From: CAVQOB01 sp963714325 | GTDB lineage: Bacteria > Pseudomonadota > Alphaproteobacteria > Rhizobiales > Hyphomicrobiaceae | NCBI GenBank assembly: GCA_963714325.1 | Contig: CAVQOB010000025.1 | Span: 45,206 to 109,205, forward strand | Length of the DNA: 64,000 bases | Direction of reading: 5' to 3' | Shown: one piece after another, positions 1-9,015 of the stretch | Layout: every line of letters begins with the position of its first letter | Position numbering within the stretch: the stretch's first letter is position 1 | Translations under genes and position numbers: made by a program | The notes under the pieces: model-generated | Seen by the model: the letters and a program-made list of their open reading frames with translations, nothing else | Databases searched by the model: none | Told to the model about the DNA's origin: nothing

Positions 1-264
1 GCCGACCACGAATTTCGACCAGTCAAGCGCCGCCTTGTTCAAGACTGTCGAGACGAGCAGATCGACAATGGTCAGCCCCCCGGCCTGCAGTTTATGCAGG
101 TTGGCAGCCGTCATCAGCATCGAGGAGATGCTGGCTTGCGCGTCAGAGTCGATGATCAGAACGTTCTTCTTGTGCTCGACCGACAGCGTCTCCGCGAGAG
201 CCAGCACCAGCGTCGATTTTCCGACGCCGCCTTTGGTATTCATCACAGCGATGGCGTTACGCAT
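1..264 (-). CDS. ParA/MinD-family ATPase, N-terminal part (runs off the window)
   Basis: On the minus strand an open frame starts at ATG 264-262 and runs off the left edge after 88 codons. Residues 11-18 read KGGVGKST, the deviant Walker A of ParA/Soj/MinD ATPases, and the following LIIDSDAQAS resembles the Walker A' region. These proteins are ATP-dependent dimerising switches that segregate DNA or position complexes. No ParB partner or parS site can be seen, so it could equally be an orphan ParA. The roughly 255 bases upstream (265-519) hold no convincing gene and probably carry its promoter. The family is certain; the specific role is unknown. Confidence 0.85.
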   Translation of the reverse strand, partial: MRNAIAVMNTKGGVGKSTLVLALAETLSVEHKKNVLIIDSDAQASISSMLMTAANLHKLQAGGLTIVDLLVSTVLNKAALDWSKFVVG

Positions 265-519
265 GGCTCGTCGTACCCCAGAGAGCGGCTGACGATCGAA
301 ACAATAGTCGATGACGCACGGCTCTGACCCACCCAGCGGTCAACCGTGCCGCCAAATTATGGCCGTACAGCGGTAAACATCGGCTACAGCCAATGCGGCT
401 TCCAGCGCGCGCTGTCAATCTGTCGTTGCCGTATGCGGGCAGAGCAGCGGGCCCGGCATTGAGCGGCGCCGAAGAAGAACTCTTTCGTCCGATCCTGGTG
501 TGACCCGCTAGGCGCCATT

Positions 520-1269
520 TCAGTGCCAGCCGTGGCGCCCAACAGGCTGCCAAACCGCGCCGCCCTTGCGAACGAGCTCGCGACTTTGGGCCACGCCCAT
601 GACGGCCGGATGGTGGACGATCTGCTGCGACGCCGGGCGGATGACGATCGGGCGGTCAACATAGGCATAGGTGGCCGGCTGTACGACATGGCGGACCCGA
701 GCCGGCGCGATCTGCACCGATTGCGTCACCGTCTGATAGACGGCCGGTACGGCGTGCGCGATTTGGCGAGCCGGCGCGACCAGCACTTGTCGGGCAACCG
801 TTTGGGTCACCGCTGGGACATGGACCTTGCAAAGCGTTTCACGGCCATGGCGGTCGACTTGGCGCTGCCATTGCCAACTGGCCGGCTTGACCATCTCAGT
901 GCGATGCTCGGTGCGATAGGAGGCCGGCAGGGCAGTGTATGAGACGCTGGCCGGTCTGACCAGGACCGACCGCGCGATCTGGCCATACTGCGCCGGCACG
1001 TGTACCGCCGTCACCGAACCCGCAGATGCCTGGACCCTCTCGGTCTGCATCCCGGTGACTGCCGGAGTATGCACAGTCTCGCTCCGTGCCGGCTGCAGCA
1101 CGACGGGCCGCGCGACAGTTCGGTACTCATCGGGCGTCACGACTTTTTCGTAGCACTCGGCAGCGGTGCTTTGGACGTGACCGCAACCAAAGGCGTTCGC
1201 CGCGCTTGTCGCCGCAACAACGCCGAGTAGGGCCGTCAGGAATGCTGATCCAAAATGGGCAATGCGCAT
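520..1269 (-). CDS. secreted repeat protein with about eight 23-residue PA-x-Y-x-x-V repeats
   Basis: The 249-residue protein is read from ATG 1269, which has GGAG about 8 bases upstream. A longer in-frame extension to 1380 lacks a good start. Residues 1 to about 25 form a signal peptide ending in an Ala-rich cleavage region. The mature part starts with Cys-containing segments and is then built almost entirely from units of about 23 residues with the pattern (V/T)PAxYxTVxRxVxVxPAR, about eight copies, one of which carries an insertion with HGRETLC. The alternation of V/P positions suggests a beta-rich periplasmic or cell-surface fibre or wall-associated protein. Similar PA-x-Y repeats occur in uncharacterised exported proteobacterial proteins. 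No enzymatic motif was seen and the function is unknown. Confidence 0.75.
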   Translation of the reverse strand: MRIAHFGSAFLTALLGVVAATSAANAFGCGHVQSTAAECYEKVVTPDEYRTVARPVVLQPARSETVHTPAVTGMQTERVQASAGSVTAVHVPAQYGQIARSVLVRPASVSYTALPASYRTEHRTEMVKPASWQWQRQVDRHGRETLCKVHVPAVTQTVARQVLVAPARQIAHAVPAVYQTVTQSVQIAPARVRHVVQPATYAYVDRPIVIRPASQQIVHHPAVMGVAQSRELVRKGGAVWQPVGRHGWH

Positions 1270-1530
1270 CACATGAACTCCGCAAATGTTTTGCAAGGCG
1301 GCATGGAAAAAGCTGTATTTGGCTTGCCGCCCGCCGGATCGGTCGCCAACTGCCGCGACGTTACGCGCTGCAGCGCGCACGTTCGATGTTTAACGGCTCT
1401 CTTGGTAAAGCAATTGCTGCTCGGCAATGAGGGCCGCCAACCGCTCGAATTGTCGAAGCAGGGCTTGCACACAGACATCGGCGGTCCTAGGAAAGGGTCA
1501 GTACGGTATTTGTGGAAGGAAGACAGAGTA

Positions 1531-2148
1531 ATGGCGTCGTTCTCGATCCGGACTTGGTTATCACGCGTCCTCATGGTGCTCGCGGCGCTGTCGCTGGCGG
1601 GTTGCGGCGTCAACAATATCCCAACCTATGAGCAGAAGGCCAAAGCGCAATGGTCGGAGGTGCTGAACCAGTACAAGCGCCGGGCTGATCTCATTCCCAA
1701 TCTCGTCGAGAGCGTCAAAGGCTTTGCCGAGCAGGAGAAATCGGTCCTGACGCAGGTCACCGAAGCGCGTGCCAGAGCGGTCAGCGTCCAACTGCCGGCA
1801 GACGTATTGACCAACCCTGAAGCGATGAAGCGCTTCCAGGAGGCGCAGAATACGCTCGGCGGCGCGCTGCGGCAGTTGATGGTCGTCTCGGAGAAGTATC
1901 CCGACGTCAAGTCGGGGCAGAATTTCCTGGCGCTGCAGAACCAGCTCGAAGGCACGGAAAATCGGATTGCCATCGCGCGGCGCGATTACATCGAATCCGT
2001 GCGCGTCTTCAACACCGAGATTGCGACCATTCCCGGCCGCTGGTGGCGATCGCTGATGTACCCGCAGTCCAAGGAACTGGCGACATTTGACATCCCCGCG
2101 GCTGAAATCCAGACACCGAAGGTTGACTTCGGCGTGAAAAAGAACTGA
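1531..2148 (+). CDS. lemA: LemA family lipoprotein
   Basis: A 205-residue protein starts at ATG 1531 behind a purine-rich GGAAGGAAG stretch. Residues 7-24 are a lipoprotein signal with lipobox LAGC and the lipidated Cys25. The body has the LemA hallmarks: NQYKRRADLIPNLVESVKGF near residues 47-66, then long helical segments and a C-terminal FDIPAAEIQTPKVDF segment. LemA proteins are membrane-anchored helical proteins of poorly defined role, usually encoded next to TPM-domain proteins, exactly as here. It probably forms an operon with the two downstream TPM genes (29-base gap, then an overlap). Confidence 0.93.
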   Translation: MASFSIRTWLSRVLMVLAALSLAGCGVNNIPTYEQKAKAQWSEVLNQYKRRADLIPNLVESVKGFAEQEKSVLTQVTEARARAVSVQLPADVLTNPEAMKRFQEAQNTLGGALRQLMVVSEKYPDVKSGQNFLALQNQLEGTENRIAIARRDYIESVRVFNTEIATIPGRWWRSLMYPQSKELATFDIPAAEIQTPKVDFGVKKN

Positions 2149-2177
2149 CGCAAGAGCGGTCGGAACGCGAGGCACAA

Positions 2178-3008
2178 GTGAACGCGCGCATGGCTCGGCT
2201 CCGTCCAGCCGTCACGGCCGCCGTCGCCGTGGTGGTGCTGTGCGTGTTGACGCTGGCTGCATTGGCGCAACCGAAGTTCCCCCCGCTCACCGGGCGCATC
2301 GTCGACGATGCGGGTTTGCTGTCGACGGCGCAGCGCACGCAGATCGAGACTGACCTGCGCGCGCTCGAAGCCAAGTCGTCCGATCAGCTTGTGGTCTATA
2401 CGACGCGCTCACTGCAAGGCTATCCCATCGAAGATTTCGGTTATCAATTGGGACGAGCCTGGAAAATCGGTCAGGCCGGCGGCAACAACGGCGTCGTGCT
2501 GATCGTCGCCCCGAACGATCGCAAAGTCCGGATCGAGGTCGGGCGTGGCCTCGAAGGCCAGATGACCGACTTGATGTCGAAGATCATCGTCGACAATGCA
2601 ATTCTGCCTGCATTCCGGCGCGGTGATTTTGCCGGCGGCATCGTCGCCGGCGTGCGTGATATCAAGGATGTGCTGACCGGCGACGCCGAGGCGGTGAAGG
2701 AGCGCGCCAAATGGGGCCAGAAGCGATCTGACCAATCCGACCCCATGGCGACCCTGTTGCCAATCCTTGTCATCTTCGTCTTTGCCTACATCCTCTGGTC
2801 GAACGCCCAGGCGGCACGCCAATTGCCGCCATCGGCACAGCGCCGCCGCCGACTTGGCGATGGCAATGTGATCGTTATCCCGGGAGGTTGGGGCAGCTCC
2901 GGTAGTTGGGGTGGCGGTAGTGGCGGGTCCTCGTCTGGCGATAGCGGCGGCGGCTTCTCCGGCGGTGGCGGTGATTTCGGCGGCGGCGGGTCGTCAGGGA
3001 GTTGGTGA
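2178..3008 (+). CDS. TPM-domain (YgcG-type) membrane protein with Gly/Ser-rich tail
   Basis: The 276-residue protein has an N-terminal signal or anchor (about residues 9-31), then a TPM domain (about 35-160) with LTGRIVDDAGLL, DQLVVYTTRSLQGYPIEDFG and NNGVVLIVAPNDRKVRIEVGRGLEG. A second transmembrane helix lies near residue 195 (LLPILVIFVFAYILW). The last 40 or so residues are Gly/Ser-rich with the repeating GGGSGGSS pattern typical of YgcG/Psb32-type proteins. The start codon is GTG at 2178, just after GCGAGGCACAA. TPM proteins are envelope proteins linked to LemA; a phosphatase activity has been proposed for plant relatives only. The stop overlaps the next start (TGATG), so translation is probably coupled. 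Confidence 0.9.
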   Translation: MNARMARLRPAVTAAVAVVVLCVLTLAALAQPKFPPLTGRIVDDAGLLSTAQRTQIETDLRALEAKSSDQLVVYTTRSLQGYPIEDFGYQLGRAWKIGQAGGNNGVVLIVAPNDRKVRIEVGRGLEGQMTDLMSKIIVDNAILPAFRRGDFAGGIVAGVRDIKDVLTGDAEAVKERAKWGQKRSDQSDPMATLLPILVIFVFAYILWSNAQAARQLPPSAQRRRRLGDGNVIVIPGGWGSSGSWGGGSGGSSSGDSGGGFSGGGGDFGGGGSSGSW

Positions 3009-3667
3009 TGGTAGCGACGCAAAACGATACGTCCGGAGTGCGGCAACGCACGAGCTTTGTCACCATCGAGGACGAGCGACGCATTTCGGCGGCCATCGCC
3101 ACGGCCGAGAAGAAGACGTCGGGTGAAATCGTCGCGGTCATCGCGGCCGAAAGCGATAGCTATTCATTCGTGCCATACCTGTGGGCAGCGCTGGCGGCAC
3201 TCCTTGTTCCGCTCCCTCTCATATTTTTGACGTGGTGGCCGATCCAGTGGATTTATCTACTGCAGCTGTTGGTGTTTGCAGCGGGCGTCGCGGTGCTGTG
3301 GTCGCGCGCGATGCGGCAATTGCTGGTGCCAGCGAACATCAAACGGGAGCGTGCGCATGCACGCGCCGTCGAGCAGTTCCTGGTGCAGAACCTGCACACC
3401 ACTGATGGCCGCACCGGCGTGCTGATCTTCGTTTCGTTGGTCGAGCGCTATGCCGAGATTCTCGCCGACAGCGGCATCCACCAAAAGGTCCCCCAAGCCA
3501 CCTGGGATGCCATCGTCGCCAAACTGACGTCGGACATCAGTGCGGGGCGAACGTCCGATGGCTTTGTCCATGCGATCGAAACGATTGGCGGGTTGCTCGT
3601 CAAGCATTTCCCGCCCGGCACGTACGATCCAAACAAACTGCCGAACCACTTGATCGTGCTGACATGA
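3008..3667 (+). CDS. second TPM-domain membrane protein
   Basis: The chosen ATG at 3008 overlaps the upstream stop (TGATG) and gives 219 residues; TTG 3002 and GTG 3005 are in frame but less likely. The protein has no signal peptide. It begins with a cytosolic segment ITIEDERRISAA-like, EKKTSGEIVAVIAAESDSY, then two hydrophobic helices near residues 50-105 and a C-terminal region containing GVLIFVSLVERYAEILAD and DGFVHAIETIG. This is the short TPM/YgcG relative that often forms the third gene after lemA and the Gly-rich TPM protein. Its role is presumably in the same envelope complex; the biochemical function is unknown. Confidence 0.85.
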   Translation: MVATQNDTSGVRQRTSFVTIEDERRISAAIATAEKKTSGEIVAVIAAESDSYSFVPYLWAALAALLVPLPLIFLTWWPIQWIYLLQLLVFAAGVAVLWSRAMRQLLVPANIKRERAHARAVEQFLVQNLHTTDGRTGVLIFVSLVERYAEILADSGIHQKVPQATWDAIVAKLTSDISAGRTSDGFVHAIETIGGLLVKHFPPGTYDPNKLPNHLIVLT

Positions 3668-3668
3668 A

Positions 3669-3695
3669 AAAGGGTGGCCCGGCGAGCCGCCCTTT
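3669..3695. terminator. stem-loop between convergent genes
   Basis: The arms AAAGGGTGGC and GCCGCCCTTT (one G-T type mismatch) flank a 7-base loop directly after the TPM stop codon. The stem is flanked by A-runs on the left and TTT on the right, so it could end transcription of both the TPM operon and the convergent TPR gene. Confidence 0.6.
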
Positions 3696-3727
3696 GCCGA
3701 TTTGGGTTCACTCGATGTTGCCTCGGT

Positions 3728-4264
3728 TCAGCCTTTGACGTCAGCCTTGGCGATTGCGTCCTGCAGTTCGACATGGTCGGCGCAGGTGGTGCCGCATCGC
3801 ACAGCGATCTCGCTCAACTGTGCCCGGGCTTTGGCAATGTTGCCTTGGCCGAGGAAAGCTTCGCCGAGATAGGCGCGGGCGACGGTGTAGTTCGGGTTGA
3901 TCGCCAAGGCTTTGTCGTAGAATTCCATCGCGCGATCGACGTCGCCGAGTTTTCGGGTGGCAAAGCCGATATAGGTCAGCACGCGCTCATCCTGAACTTT
4001 GGCCTTGGTCAGGAAGTCGAGGGCTTGCGCATATTGGCCCGTGCGCGCCAGCCAGTAGCCAGCATAGTAGAGATCCTGGTCGGAGAGGTCATCCTTGACC
4101 TGGCCGGCGCATTTCTTCCAGTCAGCACTGCCCTTTTTGAACTTCGAGCACTTGTCTTGAGCCGGTTCGCCCTTGGCCATGGCCGGCGCGGTTGCAACGT
4201 TGCTCACGGCGAACGCTAGTCCCAATCCAAGGCATAGCGATGCGAGGGTTTTGCTGATCGACAT
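3728..4264 (-). CDS. periplasmic tetratricopeptide-repeat protein
   Basis: The 178-residue protein starts at ATG 4264 with an AGGAGAG sequence just upstream. Residues 1 to about 30 are a Sec signal peptide (hydrophobic core LGLAFAVSNVATAPAMA). Four Cys residues are seen, two in a DKCSKFKKGSADWKKC segment that may form a disulfide and two near the C-terminus (RCGTTC). The middle has TPR motifs: YYAGYWLARTGQYAQALDFL, TYIGFATRKLGDVDRAMEFY and YTVARAYLGEAFLGQGNIAKA. These repeats normally serve as protein-protein scaffolds. No enzymatic domain was seen; the partner is unknown. It stands alone, convergent with the LemA/TPM operon. Confidence 0.85.
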   Translation of the reverse strand: MSISKTLASLCLGLGLAFAVSNVATAPAMAKGEPAQDKCSKFKKGSADWKKCAGQVKDDLSDQDLYYAGYWLARTGQYAQALDFLTKAKVQDERVLTYIGFATRKLGDVDRAMEFYDKALAINPNYTVARAYLGEAFLGQGNIAKARAQLSEIAVRCGTTCADHVELQDAIAKADVKG

Positions 4265-4354
4265 CTCACGCTCTCCTGTTCGAGTTTTTACATTGCAATG
4301 GCGGCATACTATCAGATCATGTCGTTAGCCGGAACGGGCCAAGGTCTGGTCCGG

Positions 4355-5348
4355 TCATTGTGCCGTGATTTTCAAGTCCTTGATCAGCGTGCCCCATTTC
4401 GTTCGCTCGTCAATCACCCATTTGCTGAAGGTCTTGCGATCGGACACCACCGTATCGGTGATGACATTGGCGAGTTTGTCCTTGACCACCTGCTCCGCCA
4501 TCACTTTCTGGACGGACTTTTCGATGATGTCGATGATCGGCTCGGGCGTGCCGGCGCGAACGCCAATGCCAAACCATGCCGCTGTATCAAACCCGGGCAC
4601 GGTGTCGGCGATCGGCGGCAGATCAGGCAGCAACGGCGAGCGGACCGGTGAAGTTACGCCGAGCGCCTTGACGGTGCCGCCACGCACCTGGCCGATGATC
4701 GAGGTAGCATTGTCGAACATGACGTCGACCTGTCCGCCGACGAGGTCGTTGACGGCTGGCGCGCTGCCGCGGTAGGCGACGTGCACCATGTCGGTTCCGG
4801 TCATCCGCTTGAACATTTCGGCCGAGAGATGGATGGTCGAGCCGGCTCCGGGCGTCGCGTAGTTCAGCTTACCCGGATTGGCCTTCAGATAGTCGATGAA
4901 CTCCTTTACCGAATTGATCTTCTCGCCGAGGTCTTTCTTGAGGACGAGGATGTTCGGCAGTCGCGCCACCTGCGAGATCGGGATCAGATCCTTTTCAGGA
5001 TCAAACGGCATCTTGGCATACAGGAACTGGTTGATCGAGATCTGCGGCGGCACGACCAGGATTTGCGAGCCATCCGCCGGCCCCTTGGCCGCGCGGTCCA
5101 TGCCGATGTTGGCGGCGGCGCCGGCGACATTTTCGACGACGCAGGTTGCGTTCCAAAGCGCTCCGAGTTCGATCCGCAACGATGCGTCCGATGACGTCGG
5201 TGGCGCCACCCGCGGGATAGGGAACGATGACTTTGATTTGCGATCCGGCGGCCGGCCAAGCGCCTTGCGCGCGGGCAGCCCCCGCTAGCGGCGCCAATGC
5301 GGTAGCGCCCAATGCTTTCGCTATCGCGCGGCGGGTGAGTTTGGCCAT
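4355..5348 (-). CDS. tripartite tricarboxylate transporter receptor (TctC/Bug family), apparent frameshift
   Basis: Two overlapping frames together make one complete Bug receptor. The frame from ATG 5348 gives a Tat-like signal (MAKLTRRAIAKALG...ARAQ) and the family start IKVIVPYPAGGATDVIGRIVADR. It then becomes Arg-rich nonsense, while the frame ending at 4355 takes over with CVVENVAGAAANIGMDRAAKGP and continues to the normal C-terminus. One base is missing or extra between about 5150 and 5190. Bug proteins bind carboxylates in the periplasm for TctAB-type permeases or sensing. No TctA or TctB is adjacent, so this is an orphan receptor upstream of korB. It may be a pseudogene or a sequencing error. 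Confidence 0.85.
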
Positions 5349-5384
5349 GGTGTCCTCCCGAGACTGTTCATTATTGCACTTGCA

Positions 5385-6440
5385 TTACCGCAACCGCGCG
5401 TTCACGGCTTCAAGGCCTTTCGAGCCGGGGCAGAGCTCCGACATAGGCACTTCGTTCAGCGGCCGCGCGTCGGTCGCAAGAACGTCGTGCAGGTCCTGCT
5501 CGATCTCATTGATGTACAAGAGCCCGGTTGCGACGGAGCCTTTGGCGGCATTCCTGCGGATCGCGATGATGGCGTCATCGGCGCTGCGGGGATCATGGCC
5601 GCCGCCGAGTTTGGAGAGCAGCAGGCGCGAGCCGTCGTGCATGGTGACGGTGGTCGATGTACCTTCAGCATAGTCGACGGTGATTTCTTCCTTGGGTTCG
5701 ACGTAGTCGAGGCGGCCGATCGCTTCATTGTGCGCGCGGACGTAGGTGTAGCTCTTGGTGGCGGTGTCATGATTGTTGAAGGTCACGCACGGCGAGATGA
5801 CGTCGAGGAACGCGAAACCCTTGTAGCTGATCGCGGCTTTGATGAGCGGAATGAGCTGCTTCTTGTCGCCGGAGAAGGAGCGGGCGACGAAGCCTGCACC
5901 GAGCTGGATCGCCATCTGGCAGAGATCAATGGCGTCGAACGGATTGGCATCGCCCTTCTTCGAGGTCGAGCCCTTGTCATTGGTGGCAGAGAACTGGCCT
6001 TTGGTCAGGCCGTAGCAGCCGTTATTCTCGACGATGTAGGTCATGTTGAGTTTGCGGCGCACCGCGTGCGCGAACTGGCCAAAGCCGATCGAGGCCGTGT
6101 CGCCGTCGCCGGAGACGCCGATGTAGATCAGGTCCTTGTTGGCGAGGTTGGCGCCGGTCGTCACTGACGGCATGCGGCCGTGGACGGAATTGAAGCCGTG
6201 GCTGCGTCCGAGGAAATACGTCGGTGTTTTGGATGAACACCCGATGCCGGAGATCTTCGCGACGCGGTGGGCGGGCAGATCCAACTCGAAGCAGGCTTCG
6301 ATGATCGCGGCGGTGATGCTGTCGTGCCCACAGCCCGCGCACAGCGTCGACATCGACCCTTCGTAGTCACGATGCGTGAGGCCGAGCTCATTGCGCTTCA
6401 GCGCGGGGTGGTGGGCGATGGGTTTGGCGATGTAGGACAT
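5385..6440 (-). CDS. korB: 2-oxoacid:ferredoxin oxidoreductase, beta subunit
   Basis: A 351-residue subunit starting at ATG 6440. It carries the thiamine-diphosphate and Fe-S features of KorB/PorB proteins: C34-A-G-C37 (STLCAGCGHDS), a third Cys at 68 in GIGCSSK, a fourth in SPCVTFN, and the ThDP/Mg motif GVSGDGDTASIG followed by VENNGCYGLTKGQ. With KorA it oxidatively decarboxylates a 2-oxoacid (probably 2-oxoglutarate) to the acyl-CoA and passes electrons to ferredoxin. It lies downstream of korA and the GltD-like gene on the same strand; a Uma2-family gene separates korB from korA. Confidence 0.93.
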   Translation of the reverse strand: MSYIAKPIAHHPALKRNELGLTHRDYEGSMSTLCAGCGHDSITAAIIEACFELDLPAHRVAKISGIGCSSKTPTYFLGRSHGFNSVHGRMPSVTTGANLANKDLIYIGVSGDGDTASIGFGQFAHAVRRKLNMTYIVENNGCYGLTKGQFSATNDKGSTSKKGDANPFDAIDLCQMAIQLGAGFVARSFSGDKKQLIPLIKAAISYKGFAFLDVISPCVTFNNHDTATKSYTYVRAHNEAIGRLDYVEPKEEITVDYAEGTSTTVTMHDGSRLLLSKLGGGHDPRSADDAIIAIRRNAAKGSVATGLLYINEIEQDLHDVLATDARPLNEVPMSELCPGSKGLEAVNARLR

Positions 6441-6484
6441 GATGGTTCCAGTGATTGATAGTAGCAAATGTGATGCATTCGAGC

Positions 6485-7096
6485 CTATTCGATCGGCGTC
6501 CAACGATAGATGTCTCGCAAGGCAATTTCGACGGTGATCGCAGGAAGCAGCAGTCGTGTGCCAAGCCCTTTGACAGTCGTGCCAGTCCAGCTATCGGCAC
6601 GGTCATAACGGCAGACTTCCGCAGTTTTAGTCGAGACCGTGACGAAGTGCTGACAATTCTGAATGCTGGCATAGACGCGCTTGCGCCAAGCGCGATCGGC
6701 CTTAGTGTTGGATTTCGAAAGGACTTCAAAAAGGACAAGCGCATCGCTGGTCGTCGGCGACGGTTTGGCGGCGCCTTCCTGCACGTAGACGTCCGGCTGG
6801 GGTAAGCTGTTTGGCGAAATCGGGACCTGAGTGCCCACGCCGAGCAGTGGAATCCAGAGCGCGCCGGTTTCGGCCTTATGGTTGGCGAGCGACGTCAGGA
6901 TGTTGCCCGCAATCAACTGATGCCACTGCGTTGGCGACGGATTCATAATGGCGATCCCCTCGATCAGTTCCCAACGCTCGCCGCTCGGCCGCGTGCCCAT
7001 GTACGCGAGGAACTCCTCGACGGTCATTTGCTCGTGCTTGGCTCGCCTTGCCAGCATAGGGTTGATCTCGGGTGCGTGACTTTTTGCCGGTAGCAT
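6485..7096 (-). CDS. Uma2-family (DUF820) putative nuclease-fold protein
   Basis: A 203-residue protein starting at ATG 7096. It matches the Uma2/DUF820 pattern: a TVEEFLAYMGTRPSGERWELIEG start, then HQLIAGNILTSLANH, PQPDVYVQ, ALVLFEVLSKSN, and a late KRVYASIQNCQHFVTVS segment. The D-(x)n-E-x-L arrangement (PDVYV then LFEVLS) corresponds to the PD-(D/E)XK-like catalytic core of this family, although the usual Lys is replaced in the SKSN segment. The gene sits between korA and korB with gaps of about 58 and 44 bases, in the same direction, where no such gene is expected. It looks like a gene inserted into an existing operon. The biological role of Uma2 proteins is unknown. Confidence 0.85.
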   Translation of the reverse strand: MLPAKSHAPEINPMLARRAKHEQMTVEEFLAYMGTRPSGERWELIEGIAIMNPSPTQWHQLIAGNILTSLANHKAETGALWIPLLGVGTQVPISPNSLPQPDVYVQEGAAKPSPTTSDALVLFEVLSKSNTKADRAWRKRVYASIQNCQHFVTVSTKTAEVCRYDRADSWTGTTVKGLGTRLLLPAITVEIALRDIYRWTPIE

Positions 7097-7154
7097 GTGT
7101 TCTCTAGTTTATCGTGTCGGTGCCGGCACGCCAATGACCTCAATGGGTCCAATG

Positions 7155-8975
7155 CTATTCCGCCGCCGCCTTGCGCGGTGCCAAGTGTTTCAGGATGGCG
7201 CCGCGCACGAAGGCGGCGGTCATCGGCGTGCCGTCATAGTTGAGGGTTGCGATCAGCTTGTCGCCGGGGATGTTCGCTTCGACCATGAGCATGCCGCGCA
7301 TCTGCGCGTCGCGGTTCTGCTCGATCACGAACACCTTGTCGTGCGCGGCGCAGAACGCTTTCACGTCGGATGTAAACGGGAAAGCTTTGAGGCGCAGCGC
7401 GTTGACCTTGACGCCGGAGGCTTCCAGCTCGTCGAGCCCTTCAAGCACCGCCGGTTTGGTCGCGCCGAAATAAATGACACCCAGCTTCCCGGCCTTATCG
7501 CGGATATTGACCTCCGGTTTCGGCACGAGCTTGGCGGCGGTGTCGAATTTGCGCTTGATGCGATCGAGCATGCGCGCATGGACTGTGCCGTCCTCGGTGT
7601 AGCGGGCGTTCTCGTCGTGGCTGGTACCACGCGTGAAGAACGCGCCCTTGGTCGGGTGCGTGCCGGGCACCGTGCGGTAGGGGATCGCGTCGCCATCGAC
7701 GTCCTGATAGCGGCCCCAAGGCTTGCCATGCACGTCCGCGAAGGCATCGAGCTCGGCCGCCGTCAGGACCTTGCCGCGATCGTGGACTCGTCTGTCGTCC
7801 CACTGGAACGGCTCGGTAACCCAATCATTCATACCGATATCGAGATCGGACAAAACCATCACCGGCGTCTGCAGCCGCTCGGCGAGATCGAACGCTTGTG
7901 CGCCAAGCGAGAAGCACTCCGTCGGGTCCGACGGGAACAGCAATACATGCTTGGTGTCGCCATGGCTCGCATAGGCACAGATTTGAATGTCGGGTTGGCC
8001 GGTGCGGGTCGGCATCCCCGTTGAAGGCCCACCGCGCTGGATATTGTAGAGCACGATCGGAATTTCAGCGAAGTAGGCGAGCCCTAGAAACTCGCTCATC
8101 AGCGAAATGCCGGGCCCCGACGTGGCGGTGAACGATCGTGCGCCGTTCCAGGCGCCACCGATGGCGACGCCGATGGCTGCGAGTTCATCTTCGGCCTGGA
8201 CGATGCCATAGAGCGCCTTGCCGTCCTTCGTCATGCGGAAGCGGCGCGCGTGCTTCTCGAAGCCTTCGGCGACCGACGTCGATGGCGTGATCGGATACCA
8301 AGCGCACACCGTCGCGCCGGCATAGACTGCGCCGAGGCCGGCTGCTTCGTTGCCGGTGACGAGGATCTTTCCCTTGGCGCCCGTGGCGTGGCGGACCTTG
8401 ATCGGCAACGGGCATTTGAAGTGTTCTTTGGCATAAGCGCGGCCAAGCGCGATCGCTTCCATGTTCCCGGCGACGAGCTTTTCCTTGCCTTTGAGCTGAT
8501 CGGTGACGACGCCCTTGATTACCTCGAGGTCCATATCGAGCAGCGTCTGCAGTGCGCCGACGTAGACCATGTTCTTGAATAGCTGGCGTTGGCGTGTGTC
8601 AGACCATTTCTTGGCGCACATTTCCGAGATTGGAATCGGCAGGATTGTCACATCCTCGCGCGCCCAGTTGCGCGGCATCGAGCTGTCGTAGAGCAGCCAA
8701 CCGCCGGAGACCACTTCGGCGAGGTCTTCCTTGTAGGTCTGCGGGTTCATCGCCACCATCAGGTCGATCCCATCACGCCGCGCCAGGTAGCCTTTTTCCG
8801 AGACGCGGACTTCATACCAGGTCGGCAGCCCCTGGATATTCGAAGGGAAGATGTTCTTCGGACTGACGGGAATACCCATCCGGAACAGCGTCTTCGCGAA
8901 CATGGTGTTCGCGCTCGCTGATCCCGATCCATTGACCGTCGCGAATTTGACGACGAAATCGTTGATACCGCTCAT
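7155..8975 (-). CDS. korA: 2-oxoacid:ferredoxin oxidoreductase, fused gamma-alpha subunit
   Basis: The 606-residue protein joins an N-terminal gamma domain (about residues 1-195, FATVNGSGSASANTMFAKTL) to the alpha pyrimidine-binding domain (about 210-600). The alpha domain contains GNEAAGLGAVYAGATVCAWYP, the ThDP-family YPITPSTSVAEGFEKHA, an EDELAAIGVAIGGAWNGARS helix, TATSGPGISLMSEFLG, and a C-terminal FVIEQNRDAQMRGML. This fused layout is typical of 2-oxoglutarate-type KorA enzymes in aerobic and facultative bacteria. It pairs with korB. The GltD-like gene ends 40 bases upstream, so all probably belong to one transcript. Substrate choice (2-oxoglutarate versus another 2-oxoacid) cannot be read from the sequence. 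Confidence 0.93.
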   Translation of the reverse strand: MSGINDFVVKFATVNGSGSASANTMFAKTLFRMGIPVSPKNIFPSNIQGLPTWYEVRVSEKGYLARRDGIDLMVAMNPQTYKEDLAEVVSGGWLLYDSSMPRNWAREDVTILPIPISEMCAKKWSDTRQRQLFKNMVYVGALQTLLDMDLEVIKGVVTDQLKGKEKLVAGNMEAIALGRAYAKEHFKCPLPIKVRHATGAKGKILVTGNEAAGLGAVYAGATVCAWYPITPSTSVAEGFEKHARRFRMTKDGKALYGIVQAEDELAAIGVAIGGAWNGARSFTATSGPGISLMSEFLGLAYFAEIPIVLYNIQRGGPSTGMPTRTGQPDIQICAYASHGDTKHVLLFPSDPTECFSLGAQAFDLAERLQTPVMVLSDLDIGMNDWVTEPFQWDDRRVHDRGKVLTAAELDAFADVHGKPWGRYQDVDGDAIPYRTVPGTHPTKGAFFTRGTSHDENARYTEDGTVHARMLDRIKRKFDTAAKLVPKPEVNIRDKAGKLGVIYFGATKPAVLEGLDELEASGVKVNALRLKAFPFTSDVKAFCAAHDKVFVIEQNRDAQMRGMLMVEANIPGDKLIATLNYDGTPMTAAFVRGAILKHLAPRKAAAE

Positions 8976-9015
8976 GCGCTTCTTCTCATGCGTTCAGTGT
9001 GACCGGAGATGGTGC

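Noticed and set aside
523..942. 139-codon plus-strand frame opposite the repeat protein
   Set aside because: Arg/Asp-rich shadow of the minus-strand repeat gene; no ribosome site.
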